Assembly: GCF_025643595.1 (NCBI RefSeq)
Contig: NZ_CP102826.1
Coordinates: 3,844,001 to 3,908,000 of the forward strand
Direction of reading: 5' to 3'
DNA: 64,000 nt
DNA from: Saccharopolyspora rosea
GTDB taxonomy: Bacteria > Actinomycetota > Actinomycetes > Mycobacteriales > Pseudonocardiaceae
Positions 12,690-20,952 of this stretch are shown here, piece by piece (positions within the stretch are counted from its first letter, which is position 1; every line of letters begins with the position of its first letter). Both the position numbers and the translations under genes were made by a program. Below the pieces are notes generated by a model. It did not search any database and had not been told where the DNA came from. It worked only from the letters and a program-made list of their open reading frames with translations.

Positions 12690-13210
12690 GAATGGCGGCT
12701 GGGCAGTCCTCGCGGCAGGCTCTCACCGATGAAGGCGACAAAGAATTCCGCCTGCTTCTCGGCTTGCTTTTCGCGAGCAGCCCTCGCCAAGATGTCGAAC
12801 AGCATCGATGCCCTGTCGACCGACTCATCCACCATGAATTGATCGGCGCGATCGATCATGAGCACCAACGAATCAACTGGACGCCCGGCGATCCCGAACA
12901 TCGACCCCAGCCCCCCGACGGACAGATCGAGAAGATCGACCATGCACTCGTTGAACGCATCGAGGTTTCTTCCGTAGTAGCCGGGAAATTCGAGGGCGTT
13001 CGCCAGTGTCTCACACGCCTCCGGCAGGGTTCTGCATCGCACCCCCTGCGCTCGCACGACGTGCACCCCCAGGTCGGTTTCATGTTCCAGCCGGTAAAGC
13101 TCCGCACCACCCTCATCCGCCGCGGACAATTGGCAATACCAATCACCCTCACTTGTCCCGACCTCTGGATTCGCTATTTTTGATCTCACGATTCTGGACA
13201 GTCGCGCCAC
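12686..13210 (-). CDS. Barstar-family (ribonuclease inhibitor-like) protein
   Basis: 174 aa from a GTG start at 13210, chosen because AGGAGG lies 11 nt upstream. The open frame runs further but reads as spurious Arg/Pro-rich sequence. The middle of the protein (TLPEACETLANALEFPGYYG, then NLDAFNECM) matches the barstar fold: helix, then a PxxYGxNLDAF loop that covers the RNase active site. The C-terminal half, with VLMIDRADQF and EKQAEFFVAF, completes the domain. Known barstars are cytoplasmic antitoxins to secreted RNases. No barnase-like or RNase toxin gene was recognised beside it, so this is an orphan immunity-type protein. Codon use is less GC-extreme than the neighbouring PKS, perhaps a sign of separate origin. 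Confidence 0.8.
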   Translation of the reverse strand: MARLSRIVRSKIANPEVGTSEGDWYCQLSAADEGGAELYRLEHETDLGVHVVRAQGVRCRTLPEACETLANALEFPGYYGRNLDAFNECMVDLLDLSVGGLGSMFGIAGRPVDSLVLMIDRADQFMVDESVDRASMLFDILARAAREKQAEKQAEFFVAFIGESLPRGLPSRHS

Positions 13211-13375
13211 GTTGAAAACAACCTCCTCGCGCCCGGAAAACGCGCATGGCAGTGTATCCAGCCGGAACCGGGACGGGCGCTGAAACCACCCCCTGGCCGG
13301 AGCCGGACCGCGAGCAGACCGAGGCCGCGTCGTCCCCGCCGAGCGGCGCCCCGGGGGAACACGGCATGACCACGG

Positions 13376-13410
13376 CGTGGTGGGCCGCCGCGTTCGCGCG
13401 GCCCACCACG
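13376..13410. terminator. 13-bp GC hairpin between barstar-like and membrane-protein genes
   Basis: Complementary arms 13376-13388 and 13398-13410 (core GTGGTGGGCCGC) flank a 9-nt loop. It lies 75 nt beyond the stop of the membrane protein encoded on the minus strand, in a 274-bp gap before the barstar-like gene. A terminator for the membrane-protein transcript is the simplest reading. Confidence 0.55.
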
Positions 13411-13484
13411 CCCCCACCCCCAGATACACAGTGGACGGTGGTTTCCCCCTGGACCACAGGACTTCCCGGCCCCGAGCGACGGAG

Positions 13485-14105
13485 TCACCGCGGGCGGCGG
13501 GAGCATCCGGTCAGCCACGCCAGTCCGTCCCGCACCCCCGGCGAGCGTTCCAGTCGGCCGTTCGGCGGGGGTGTGACCGGACGGGCCGTTCGCGCGGCGT
13601 GCACGAACCGGTCGACCCAGCTGGCGCTGCCGCGCCGCGTGCCGGGCGAGAACGGCAACCCGGTCGACAGCGCCCGCACCCCCAGCACCGCGGTCTCGCC
13701 CAGCATCCCGATCCCGATCGAGAGCACCATCGGACGCGCCTGGGCATGCATCCCGCCTGCCTGGGCCACCGCTGCGAACCCCGCGCTCACCACGAACGAC
13801 GCCGCCCACACGGCCAGCGTCACCGCCGTGTAGCGCTGCACGAGCGCCCCGCCCCGGCTCAGCAGGCGCACCGTCGCACCGCGGAGTCCGCCCGCCACCA
13901 GGCCGAGCAGCAACGACCCGGCCAGCCAGACCGCGTCGACCACGCCCAACACCGGCGCCGCCCGCACGAGCTGGTACAGCCCGATCCCCACCAGCACGAC
14001 CGGCCCGCCGAACAGGTCATCGGCCACCAGGCCCACTCCGCGCAGCCGCCGCACCACCGCGACCACGACCACCCCCACGGCCAGCACCACCGTCGCCGTG
14101 CTCAC
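13485..14105 (-). CDS. Multi-pass membrane protein, DUF1453-like
   Basis: 206 aa. About five hydrophobic segments are visible: residues 4-18 (VVLAVGVVVVAVV), 33-50, 57-72, 93-112 and 126-145. The C-terminus is basic and hydrophilic (WVDRFVHAARTARPV). The spacing resembles DUF1453/CcdC-like membrane proteins of actinomycetes, whose function is unknown. It is divergent from a TetR regulator 63 bp away. The shared gap holds two palindromes, so this gene is the likely target of that regulator, perhaps in membrane stress or efflux. No transport motif was recognised. Confidence 0.75.
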   Translation of the reverse strand: MSTATVVLAVGVVVVAVVRRLRGVGLVADDLFGGPVVLVGIGLYQLVRAAPVLGVVDAVWLAGSLLLGLVAGGLRGATVRLLSRGGALVQRYTAVTLAVWAASFVVSAGFAAVAQAGGMHAQARPMVLSIGIGMLGETAVLGVRALSTGLPFSPGTRRGSASWVDRFVHAARTARPVTPPPNGRLERSPGVRDGLAWLTGCSRRPR

Positions 14106-14120
14106 CGCGCACCCCTTTGA

Positions 14121-14147
14121 AGCATGAACATGCTAAATAAATTAGCA
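14121..14147. promoter_or_regulatory. Two overlapping palindromes, probable TetR operator
   Basis: AGCATG-AA-CATGCT (14121-14134) overlaps TGCTAA-ATAAA-TTAGCA (14131-14147). Both are perfect 6-bp inverted repeats, and the AT-rich centre stands out from the GC-rich surroundings. They lie between the divergent membrane-protein and TetR genes. A TATCTT at 14157-14162 is a plausible -10 for the TetR gene. Confidence 0.6.
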
Positions 14148-14168
14148 GCCCGGTGCTATCTTGTGAAG

Positions 14169-14774
14169 GTGCCGAAAATCGTCGACCCCGAACAGCGACG
14201 CACCGCGATCGCCGACGCCGCCCTGACCGTCATCGCCCGCGACGGGATCGAACACGCCACCCTGGCCCGCGTCGCCGCCGAGGCAGGACTCGTCGTCGGC
14301 TCCGTCCGCCACTACATCCCGACGCAGGCGCAGGTCATCGAAAGCGCCATGGACCGGCTCGTGGAGCGCGTCACCCAGCGCCTGCACGCACTCGGCGAGA
14401 CCCGCCCGCAGGACGCCCGCGCCACCGATGCCCTCGCCCAGCTCCTCCCCCTCGACGCCCCGCGCCGCGAGGAAGCCGCCGTCGGCATTGCTCTGGCCGC
14501 GGCCAGCCGCACCCGCCCCGAACTCGCCCCGGCCGCCGACCGGCTGCACACCAGCACCCGCACCCTCATCCGGGCCGTGCTGCGCCACGGCCGGGAAACC
14601 GGCCGCCTGCTCGCCGACGGAGCGGACCTCGACCTGGAGACCGAGCGCCTGGCCGCGCTGCTCGACGGGCTCGCGCACGCCGCCGTCACCGCTCCGGACC
14701 GCGCCGATTCCGCCCTGCTCACCAGCGTGCTCGACCACCACCTCGCACACCTGGCCCGCACCGCGACCTCGTGA
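14169..14774 (+). CDS. TetR-family transcriptional regulator
   Basis: 201 aa from GTG at 14169; the longer open frame reads through the operator. Residues 1-60 are a TetR DNA-binding domain (RRTAIADAALTVIARDGIEH, then TLARVAAEAGLVVGSVRHYI). This matches the BetI-like subgroup in which the Y/F of the helix-turn-helix is followed by I/F. The rest is a helical ligand-binding domain with an Ala/Arg-rich amphipathic pattern. If the TATCTT at 14157-14162 is the -10, transcription would begin at or near the GTG, giving a leaderless mRNA. It probably represses itself and the divergent membrane protein through the palindromes at 14121-14147. The effector is unknown. Confidence 0.88.
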   Translation: MPKIVDPEQRRTAIADAALTVIARDGIEHATLARVAAEAGLVVGSVRHYIPTQAQVIESAMDRLVERVTQRLHALGETRPQDARATDALAQLLPLDAPRREEAAVGIALAAASRTRPELAPAADRLHTSTRTLIRAVLRHGRETGRLLADGADLDLETERLAALLDGLAHAAVTAPDRADSALLTSVLDHHLAHLARTATS

Positions 14775-14923
14775 GGGCTCGGCCGCGATGCCGCGTCAGG
14801 CGTCGGCTCCGGCGGCCGCCTCCGGCCACAGTGGACAATTCGGATCGTTCGAAAGGTGCCGCGGCAGCGGCAATCCCACTCCGAAGCGCTTCCGTTCCGC
14901 CTGGCCACGCCGCCGGGCGGCCG

Positions 14924-15196
14924 TCAGCACGATGTCGGGTTGGTCCAGGTCACGTCGCGGAAGGTGTGGGCGGTGGCGCCGTACGCGACGAATCCGGTCA
15001 CCCCGGTGTCGACGTCGGTGAGCTTGTACCACGTCGTGATCCCGTTGACCGGGTCTCCGTCGGTCACGCAGATCAGGTCGGCGCGCTGGCCGGTGTAGCC
15101 CTGCCCGACGACGGGGCTGTTCAGCCGCGCCTCCTGGTGCAGGTTGATCCCGTCGTCGCCGAACACCGCGGTTCCGTTGGCTTCCGGTCGCGTCAT
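14924..15196 (-). CDS. Small SH3-like domain protein
   Basis: 90 aa. The start is ATG at 15196, preceded closely by GGGGGAG; the longer open frame has no support. The pattern GINLHQEARLNSPVVGQGY, then ADLICVTDG and ITTWYKLTDVDTGVTGFVA, is that of bacterial SH3 repeats: beta strands with a W-Y-K core and a terminal V-x-A strand. It has no signal peptide or membrane segment. Such domains often bind peptidoglycan or peptides, but a cytosolic 90-aa copy has no assigned role. It converges on the TetR gene and is divergent from the YihY protein. Confidence 0.6.
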   Translation of the reverse strand: MTRPEANGTAVFGDDGINLHQEARLNSPVVGQGYTGQRADLICVTDGDPVNGITTWYKLTDVDTGVTGFVAYGATAHTFRDVTWTNPTSC

Positions 15197-15314
15197 GTCT
15201 CCCCCAGCGCGCGATCGCCGCGTGAACTGCCGGGACGAGGCTAGCGCCGACCGGGCGTGCCGGGTGGGGAATGGCGACAATGTGCCACGGCGTCGCGGCT
15301 GGAGAGCGGGGACG

Positions 15315-16175
15315 ATGCGGATGCAACGGGTGGACAGCTTCCAGCAGCGCCACCGCGCGCTGGGTGTGGCGGTGGCCGTGTTCGCCAAGTTCGTCGAGGA
15401 CAAGTCCACGAACTTGGCGAGCATGATCGCGTTCTGGGCGTTCTTCTCGCTCTTCCCGCTGCTGCTGGTGCTGGTCACCCTGCTCGGGTTCCTGCTGCCG
15501 GTCGGCCTGAAGGACCAGGTGCTCGGCACCGTGGCGACGATGTTCCCGATGCTGGATCCGGCGACCGTGCGGGGGCTCGACGGCTCCTGGTGGGCGCTGG
15601 TCGTGGGGCTGCTCACGGCGCTGTGGAGCGGTCTGCGGGTGGTGCGCACCGCCCAGGTCGCGCTCAACTCCGTCTGGGGGTTGCCGTACGACCGGCATCC
15701 CACGATCGTCCAGCAGACCGCGCGGGGCCTGGTCCTGCTGGCCACCGTCGGCGTGGGCCTGGTGGTGAGCACCCTGATCAACGGCTACGTCTCGGCCGGT
15801 GTCGCGTGGACCGACCTGGGCTGGCCCGGCCGCGTGATCGGCTACCTGATCGCGATCGTCCTGGACCTGGTCCTGTTCGCGGCGGTGTTCCGGCTGCTCA
15901 CCCACCGGCAGGTCACCACCCGCGACGTCCTGCCCGGGGCGGTGCTGTGCGGGGTGCTCTTCTTCGTGCTGCAGACCGCCTCGTCGCTGATCATCAGCCG
16001 CTACCTGCACACCGCTCGCAGCACCTACGGCCCGTTCGCCACGGTGATCACCATGCTGTGGTGGTTCTACCTGCAAAGCGTCATCACGCTGCTGGGCGCC
16101 CAGCTCAACGTGGTGCTCAAGGAGAACCTGCACCCCCGGGCACTGCGCGGCGCCCCGCGCACCGACGGCCGGTGA
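15315..16175 (+). CDS. YihY/BrkB (UPF0761) family integral membrane protein
   Basis: 286 aa. ATG at 15315 follows a GGAGAG site; a second ATG at 15321 is possible. Motifs typical of the family: NLASMIAFWAFFSLFPLLL in helix 1, a conserved GLRVVRTAQVALNSVWG segment, and the late GPFATVITMLWWFYLQS followed by LLGAQLN. Six transmembrane helices are expected and can be traced. The family was once called ribonuclease BN but is now regarded as membrane proteins of uncertain function. It converges with the glucose-6-phosphate dehydrogenase gene, with 17 bp between the stops. Confidence 0.88.
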   Translation: MRMQRVDSFQQRHRALGVAVAVFAKFVEDKSTNLASMIAFWAFFSLFPLLLVLVTLLGFLLPVGLKDQVLGTVATMFPMLDPATVRGLDGSWWALVVGLLTALWSGLRVVRTAQVALNSVWGLPYDRHPTIVQQTARGLVLLATVGVGLVVSTLINGYVSAGVAWTDLGWPGRVIGYLIAIVLDLVLFAAVFRLLTHRQVTTRDVLPGAVLCGVLFFVLQTASSLIISRYLHTARSTYGPFATVITMLWWFYLQSVITLLGAQLNVVLKENLHPRALRGAPRTDGR

Positions 16176-16192
16176 CCGCGAAAACCCCGGCC

Positions 16193-17554
16193 TCACTCCC
16201 GCGACGGCCCGTCCGAGCCCGCCGGGTAGTCCTGGAGCGGCACGAGATCCCGCGACCAGGCCGACAGCACGGGTTCGACGACCCGCCAGGACTCCTCGGC
16301 CTCGTCGCCGCGGATGGACAGGGCCGGATTCCCGGTGAGCACGTCGAGCAGCAGTCGGCCGTAGGGCGGCAGACCGGGTGTGGCCATCCGCGCGGTCAGC
16401 GCGAGCGGAGCGAAAGTGCGGGCGCGGGAGCCGGTTCCGGTCAGGTCGAGCGTCAGACTTTCCGGTTCCAGCCCGAACCGCAGCACGTTGGGCAGCACTT
16501 CCCCGCTGTGGCCGAAGGGCACGTACGGCACGGGCCGGAACCGCACGGTGACCTCCTTGCGGTCCCGCCCCAGCGCTTTGCCGCTGCGCAGCCGGAATCT
16601 GGTTCCCGACCAGCGCCAGCTGTCGAGTTCGAGCTCGACCTCGGCGAAGGTCTCGGTGCGGCGGTCCGGGTCCACGCCCTGCTCGTCGACGTAGGCGGGA
16701 ACCTCGTGGTCGTCGATGCGGCCTGCCCGGTAGCGGGCGCGTCGCGTGCGGTGCACGACGTCCTCGTCGGTGAGGGGCCGCACCGAGCGCAGCACGTCGA
16801 CCTTCCGGTCGCGCAGATCGCGCTCACCGAGGCTGATGGGGGGTTCCATCGCCACCAGGCAGAGCAGTTGCAGCAGGTGGTTCTGCACCATGTCCTTGAG
16901 CGCCCCGGCGTTGTCGTAGTACCCCGCCCGGCCTTCCAGCGCGAGGTGCTCGTCCCAGACGATCTCCACCTCGGCGATGTGGGCGCTGTTCCAGATCGGT
17001 TCGAGCATGCGGTTGGCGAGGCGGGCGCCGAGCACGTTCTCGACGGTCGTCATGGCCAGGAAGTGGTCGACCCGGAACACCGCGTCCTCGGCGACCACCT
17101 CGGCGAGCAGCCGGTTCAGCTCCACCGCGCTGCCCAGGTCCTCGCCGAACGGCTTTTCCAACACGATGCGGCTTCCCGCGGGCAGACCCGCTTGGTCCAG
17201 TGTGGACACCGCGCGGGAGAACAGCGCCGGGGGCAGCACGAGGTACACGGCCAGCGGCCCCTCACCGGCGATGGCCGACGCGACGGCGGCGGGGTCGGTG
17301 ACATCGGCCCGCCGGAACCGGGCCGAGGCGGCGATCGCCTTCCTCGCGTCGGCTGGCCAGGCGTCGCCGTGGCGTTCGAGTTGTGCGGTCGCCCACGACC
17401 GGAACCGCTCGCTGTCCCAGTCGCTGCGGTCGGAGCAGACCAGCTGGAACCGGTCGTCGAGGTGCCCCGCCGCCCGCATCGCGGCCAGCCCGGGCAGCAG
17501 GTACCGCGCGCTGAGGTCACCCGTGGCACCGAAGATGGCAAGCCGGTCGATCAT
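16193..17554 (-). CDS. zwf: Glucose-6-phosphate dehydrogenase paralog with altered active-site signature
   Basis: 453 aa. The N-terminal Rossmann motif is IFGATGDLSARYLLPGL (residues about 7-23). EKPFGEDLGSA and FRVDHFLAMTTVENVLGARL follow. The classical signature is RIDHYLGKE. Here the His is kept but GKE is replaced by AMT, so this copy is divergent and may use another sugar phosphate or cofactor. It starts ATG at 17554 and overlaps the stop of the GH15 gene by 4 bp (ATGA), indicating translational coupling. GH15 plus zwf-like pairs suggest that glucose freed from an alpha-glucoside, once phosphorylated, enters the pentose phosphate route to give NADPH. Confidence 0.85.
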   Translation of the reverse strand: MIDRLAIFGATGDLSARYLLPGLAAMRAAGHLDDRFQLVCSDRSDWDSERFRSWATAQLERHGDAWPADARKAIAASARFRRADVTDPAAVASAIAGEGPLAVYLVLPPALFSRAVSTLDQAGLPAGSRIVLEKPFGEDLGSAVELNRLLAEVVAEDAVFRVDHFLAMTTVENVLGARLANRMLEPIWNSAHIAEVEIVWDEHLALEGRAGYYDNAGALKDMVQNHLLQLLCLVAMEPPISLGERDLRDRKVDVLRSVRPLTDEDVVHRTRRARYRAGRIDDHEVPAYVDEQGVDPDRRTETFAEVELELDSWRWSGTRFRLRSGKALGRDRKEVTVRFRPVPYVPFGHSGEVLPNVLRFGLEPESLTLDLTGTGSRARTFAPLALTARMATPGLPPYGRLLLDVLTGNPALSIRGDEAEESWRVVEPVLSAWSRDLVPLQDYPAGSDGPSRE

Positions 17555-19377
17555 CGCAGCCTCGCCTTCGCTCGCGAGATGTTCACCCCGCTGGCGATGA
17601 CGCCGAGGTGGCTGAACGCCTGCGGGAAGTTGCCCATGAACTCGCCGGTCGACGGATCGATCTGCTCCGAGAGCAGGCCGAGTGCGCTCGACCGGGCGCA
17701 CAGCGAGGCGTACAGCCGTTCGGCCTCCTCGACCCGGCCCTGGCCCGCCAGGTTGTCCACCAGCCAGAAACTGCACAGCAGGAACGCTCCCTCGTCACCG
17801 GGCAGACCGTCCGCCGACTCGTCGTGCAGGTACCGGTAGAGCAGGCCGTCCCCGGCCGAGAGCCGCTCGGCGATGCGCGCCGCGGTGGCGACCGTGCGCG
17901 GGTGGTCGACCGGAACGACCTGCCGCAGCGGAAGCGCGAGCAGACTCGCGTCCAGACCGCCGCCACCGTCGAGGTGTTCACGGAAGGTCTGCGCGTCCTC
18001 GTCCCAGGACTGCTCCAGGACGAGCCGGCGCAGCTCGTCGGCCGAGGCCCGCCAGGACGCGATCGGGCCGGGCAGGCCGAGCCGTTCCCCGATCGCCGCG
18101 GCCCGGTCCAGCGCCACCTGGCACATCCCGGCCGAGTAGGTGAACACCCGGCCTTCGCTGCGCACCTCCCAGATGCCCTGGTCCGGCTGCCGCCACGCCG
18201 TCGCCGCGGCGTCGGCGAGCCCGCTCAGACCGGCCCACAACGCGGGCTCCAGCGTTCCACCGGCACGCAGCCACTGGTCGGCGCAATCCAGCACCTCGCC
18301 GTAGACGTCGTGTTGACGCTGGTCGGCCGCGCCGTTGCCCCACCGCACCGGGGCGGAGCGCCGATAGCCCTCCAACTCGGCGTCCTCGACCTCGTCGGGC
18401 ACCGGCCTGCCGCCGAGCGCGTACATGATCCGCGGCACCCGGCTCTGTTCGAAGGCGTCGAGGACCCAGCCGAGGAAGGCGTCGGCTTCGTCGCCGAAAC
18501 CGATCCGCCGCATCGCGAACACGGTGAACGCCGCGTCCCGGATCCAGGCGTAGCGGTAGTCCCAGTTGCGGACCCCGCCGATCGGCGCGGGCAACGACGA
18601 CGTCGGTGCCGCGACCAGGGCGCCGTTGACCCAGTCGTCGCACAGCTTCAGGGTGATCGCCGCCCGCCGGACCAACGCCTCCTCGGGACCGTGGTAGTCG
18701 AACCGCGCCATCCACCGGCGCCACGCCTCGGCCGTGTCCCGCAGCATCTGCTCGGCGTCGAACCGGTGGTGGCGGTGGAAGCGCCCCCAGGACAGCACCA
18801 GGTCCAGGCGGTCCCCGCGGTGCAGCTCGTGCGTGCTGTCCAGGCCGTCCAGCGGGCGGTTCGAACGCAGGTGCAGGCGCAGCTCCGGCCGCCCGGGAAC
18901 GTGCAGTTCCAGCCCGCTGAACAGGGAACGGACCTGTGCGCCGCCGCGGGGCCGCAGCTCCACCCGCAGCCGGACGTCGCCGTCCAGGACGACGGCCGAC
19001 CGCACCAGCTCCTCCCGTTGCGCGGGGGCGTCGTCGGCGAGATCCGCACCGGAGCGCACCGCCAGCGCGTCGGTGACGCGGACCCGGCCGGCGGCGCTGG
19101 TCAGTTCGGTCATCAGGACCGCGGTGTCGGGCTCGTAGCGCTGCCGGGCCTGCACCAGCTCCTCCGGCCGGACGGTGAAGTGCCCACCGCGCGCGTGGTC
19201 CAGCAGGCCGCAGAACAGCGGGTCGGAGTCGAAGTGCGGCAGGCACAGCCACGGGATGGAGCCGTCGAGGCCCACCAGCGCTGCCGTCGCACCGTCCCCG
19301 ATGAGACCGAGATCCTCCAGCGGCGGGTAGCCCTCACGCCGGCGCACCGGCCGGAGTGGTGGATCGAGATCCAGCAT
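17551..19377 (-). CDS. Glycoside hydrolase family 15 (glucoamylase / trehalase-like)
   Basis: 608 aa from ATG at 19377, preceded by GGAGG. No signal peptide, so cytoplasmic. The N-terminal beta domain begins YPPLEDLGLIGDGATAALVG and includes DGSIPWLCLPHFDSDPLFC, a GH15 hallmark. The (alpha/alpha)6 domain carries RNWDYRYAWIRDAAFTVFAM, where the acid residue region lies, and DEGAFLLCSFWLVDNL near the C-terminus with the second catalytic Glu. Relatives in actinobacteria include trehalases and glucan 1,4-alpha-glucosidases; the sequence alone does not choose. It heads a two-gene unit with the divergent zwf. A MITE-like element fills the 346 bp upstream. Confidence 0.9.
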   Translation of the reverse strand: MLDLDPPLRPVRRREGYPPLEDLGLIGDGATAALVGLDGSIPWLCLPHFDSDPLFCGLLDHARGGHFTVRPEELVQARQRYEPDTAVLMTELTSAAGRVRVTDALAVRSGADLADDAPAQREELVRSAVVLDGDVRLRVELRPRGGAQVRSLFSGLELHVPGRPELRLHLRSNRPLDGLDSTHELHRGDRLDLVLSWGRFHRHHRFDAEQMLRDTAEAWRRWMARFDYHGPEEALVRRAAITLKLCDDWVNGALVAAPTSSLPAPIGGVRNWDYRYAWIRDAAFTVFAMRRIGFGDEADAFLGWVLDAFEQSRVPRIMYALGGRPVPDEVEDAELEGYRRSAPVRWGNGAADQRQHDVYGEVLDCADQWLRAGGTLEPALWAGLSGLADAAATAWRQPDQGIWEVRSEGRVFTYSAGMCQVALDRAAAIGERLGLPGPIASWRASADELRRLVLEQSWDEDAQTFREHLDGGGGLDASLLALPLRQVVPVDHPRTVATAARIAERLSAGDGLLYRYLHDESADGLPGDEGAFLLCSFWLVDNLAGQGRVEEAERLYASLCARSSALGLLSEQIDPSTGEFMGNFPQAFSHLGVIASGVNISRAKARLR

Positions 19378-19411
19378 GCATCGCCTCCGTTCCCGCGACG
19401 GCACGGCCCAC

Positions 19412-19722
19412 GTGCCTGGCGTGTCTTACAAGTGGCGTCAGCCGCTTTCTCTTTCGGTGAGCGGTCTCGCAACCCGCACCGCCGCGGGTTCTCAGCGGTC
19501 GTCTCGCGAGGACAGCCCCGACGCCGTGTATCGGACATACATCAGGAGGGGCTCCCGGAGCCGATGTGACCGTGGCGCGCAGCGCCTCCGTGGGGGGTGG
19601 TGGTCGGGCGACGGGCGGGCCGCTGAGGTTCCGCCACCGGCACCGCCACTCAAAACGAGTTCGAAGACAGGCTCTGAGGTTCCGCTACCGGCACCGCCAC
19701 GCACAGCACGTCCGAAACACTC
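19412..19722 (+). mobile_element. MITE-like intergenic element, copy A, with a tandem end unit
   Basis: This gap between GH15 and the alcohol dehydrogenase is filled by repeat sequence. Block R1 (19431-19493, core CCGCTTTCTCTTTCGGTGAG) and block R2 (about 19580-19650, core GCGCCTCCGTGGGGGGTGG, then GGTTCCGCCACCGGCACCG) recur in the same order, reverse-complemented, at 25855-26071. The right end AACGAGTTCGAAGACAGG recurs alone elsewhere in the window. The GAGGTTCCGC-ACCGGCACCG unit is duplicated (19625 and 19676, period 51). The left end (GTGTCTTACAAG) is a weak inverted match to the right end. No transposase is encoded. Confidence 0.6.
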
Positions 19723-19723
19723 C

Positions 19724-20773
19724 TTAGAAGGTGATCAGGACCTTGACGACGTCCTCCAGCTTCTTGTCGGCCACCTCGAAGGCGCGTTCCATGTCGTCGA
19801 AGCGGAAGTTGTGCGTCGTCATGCGGGTGGGGTCGATGCGCTGGGTCCGGAGCAGCCGCAGCAGGCGCTGCATGCGCAACCTGCCGCCGGGGCACAACCC
19901 GGTCGCGATCGTCTTGTCCGCCATCCCCACTCCCCATTCGACGCGGGGAATGCGCACGAACTCGCCTTCGCCGAAGTAGCCGATGTTGGAGATCGTCCCG
20001 CCCGGCTTGGTGATCTTCACGGCCGTCTGGAACGTCGCGTCCGCGCCGAGCGCCTCCACGGCGGTGTCCGCGCCCTCGCCACCGGTCAGCTCCAGGACTC
20101 GCTCGACGACGTCCTCGCTGGTGAAGTCCACGATCTCGTCGGCACCGTAGCCGCGCGCGAGTTCCTGCCTGCTGGGAACGGATTCCACTCCGATGACGAG
20201 TCCGGCGCCGCGCAGCCGGGCACCCGCCGTGGCCATCAGGCCCACCGGTCCCTGGGCGAGCACGACGACCGTGCCGCCGATCGGGATGTTGCCCTTCTCG
20301 GCGCCCATGAAGCCGGTCGAGAGCATGTCGGCGCAGTAGACCGCGGCCTCGTCGGCTATCGCGTCCGGGATCTTCGCCAGGTTGGCGTCGGCGTCGTTCA
20401 CGTGGAAGTACTCGGCGAAGACGCCGTCCTTGCTGTTGGCGAACTTGAAGCCGCCGAGCGGCGCGCCGGACTGCGACGGGTACCCGTTCTGCGCGGCCGA
20501 GCTCCCCCAGTCGGGAGTGATGGCACCGGCCAGAACGCGGTCACCCGGGCGCACGTGCCGCACCTCGCCACCCACCTCGTGCACCACTCCGACGCCTTCG
20601 TGGCCGAGCGTGAGGTTCTCCCGCGGTCCGATACCGCCCCTGACCGTGTGGGAATCCGAGGTGCAGATCAGCGCACTGGTGGTGCGCACGACGGCATCAC
20701 CCGGACCTGGTTGCGGTATCGGCTTGTCCAGGAAACCGACCTGGCCGATCTCCTTCATCACGAAAGCTCGCAT
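19724..20773 (-). CDS. NAD(P)-dependent zinc secondary-alcohol dehydrogenase
   Basis: 349 aa, ATG at 20773. It belongs to the medium-chain dehydrogenases of the Clostridium/Thermoanaerobacter secondary-alcohol type, with long conserved stretches: ICTSDSHTVRGG (catalytic zinc Cys and neighbours), GHEGVGVV (zinc His), AITPDW, FFHVNDADANLA-like segment, YCADMLSTGF (zinc Asp), GPVGLMATAGARLRGAG and LCPGGRLRMQRL. It lacks the four-Cys structural zinc lobe, as that group does. The cofactor loop reads GVESVPSRQ; the Glu there favours NAD over NADP. Reaction: oxidation of a small secondary alcohol or aldehyde. It lies downstream of a zwf gene, with repeat elements on both sides. Confidence 0.88.
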   Translation of the reverse strand: MRAFVMKEIGQVGFLDKPIPQPGPGDAVVRTTSALICTSDSHTVRGGIGPRENLTLGHEGVGVVHEVGGEVRHVRPGDRVLAGAITPDWGSSAAQNGYPSQSGAPLGGFKFANSKDGVFAEYFHVNDADANLAKIPDAIADEAAVYCADMLSTGFMGAEKGNIPIGGTVVVLAQGPVGLMATAGARLRGAGLVIGVESVPSRQELARGYGADEIVDFTSEDVVERVLELTGGEGADTAVEALGADATFQTAVKITKPGGTISNIGYFGEGEFVRIPRVEWGVGMADKTIATGLCPGGRLRMQRLLRLLRTQRIDPTRMTTHNFRFDDMERAFEVADKKLEDVVKVLITF

Positions 20774-20911
20774 CGTCGCCCGCCCCCTGCCGAGCCGTTC
20801 GCCCCGAGCCGGATCAGGCGGCGGGACTCCTCGCCCGCCGCCTCGTCCCGCGTACCCCGCGGGAGGGCCGGGTAAGCCTCCCGGCGGCCGGAGGAGGGCG
20901 GCGATGACCGG

Positions 20912-20952
20912 TGAACGGCACCGCCACGCACAGCGAGTTGGAAGACAGGCTC
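20912..20952 (+). repeat. Partial repeat end (copy D) abutting the zwf stop codon
   Basis: The string GGCACCGCCACGCACAGCGA, followed by GTTGGAAGACAGGCTCT, matches the right end of copy A (AACGAGTTCGAAGACAGGCTCT). It stops exactly at the TCA that is the stop codon of the zwf gene on the minus strand. Confidence 0.6.
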
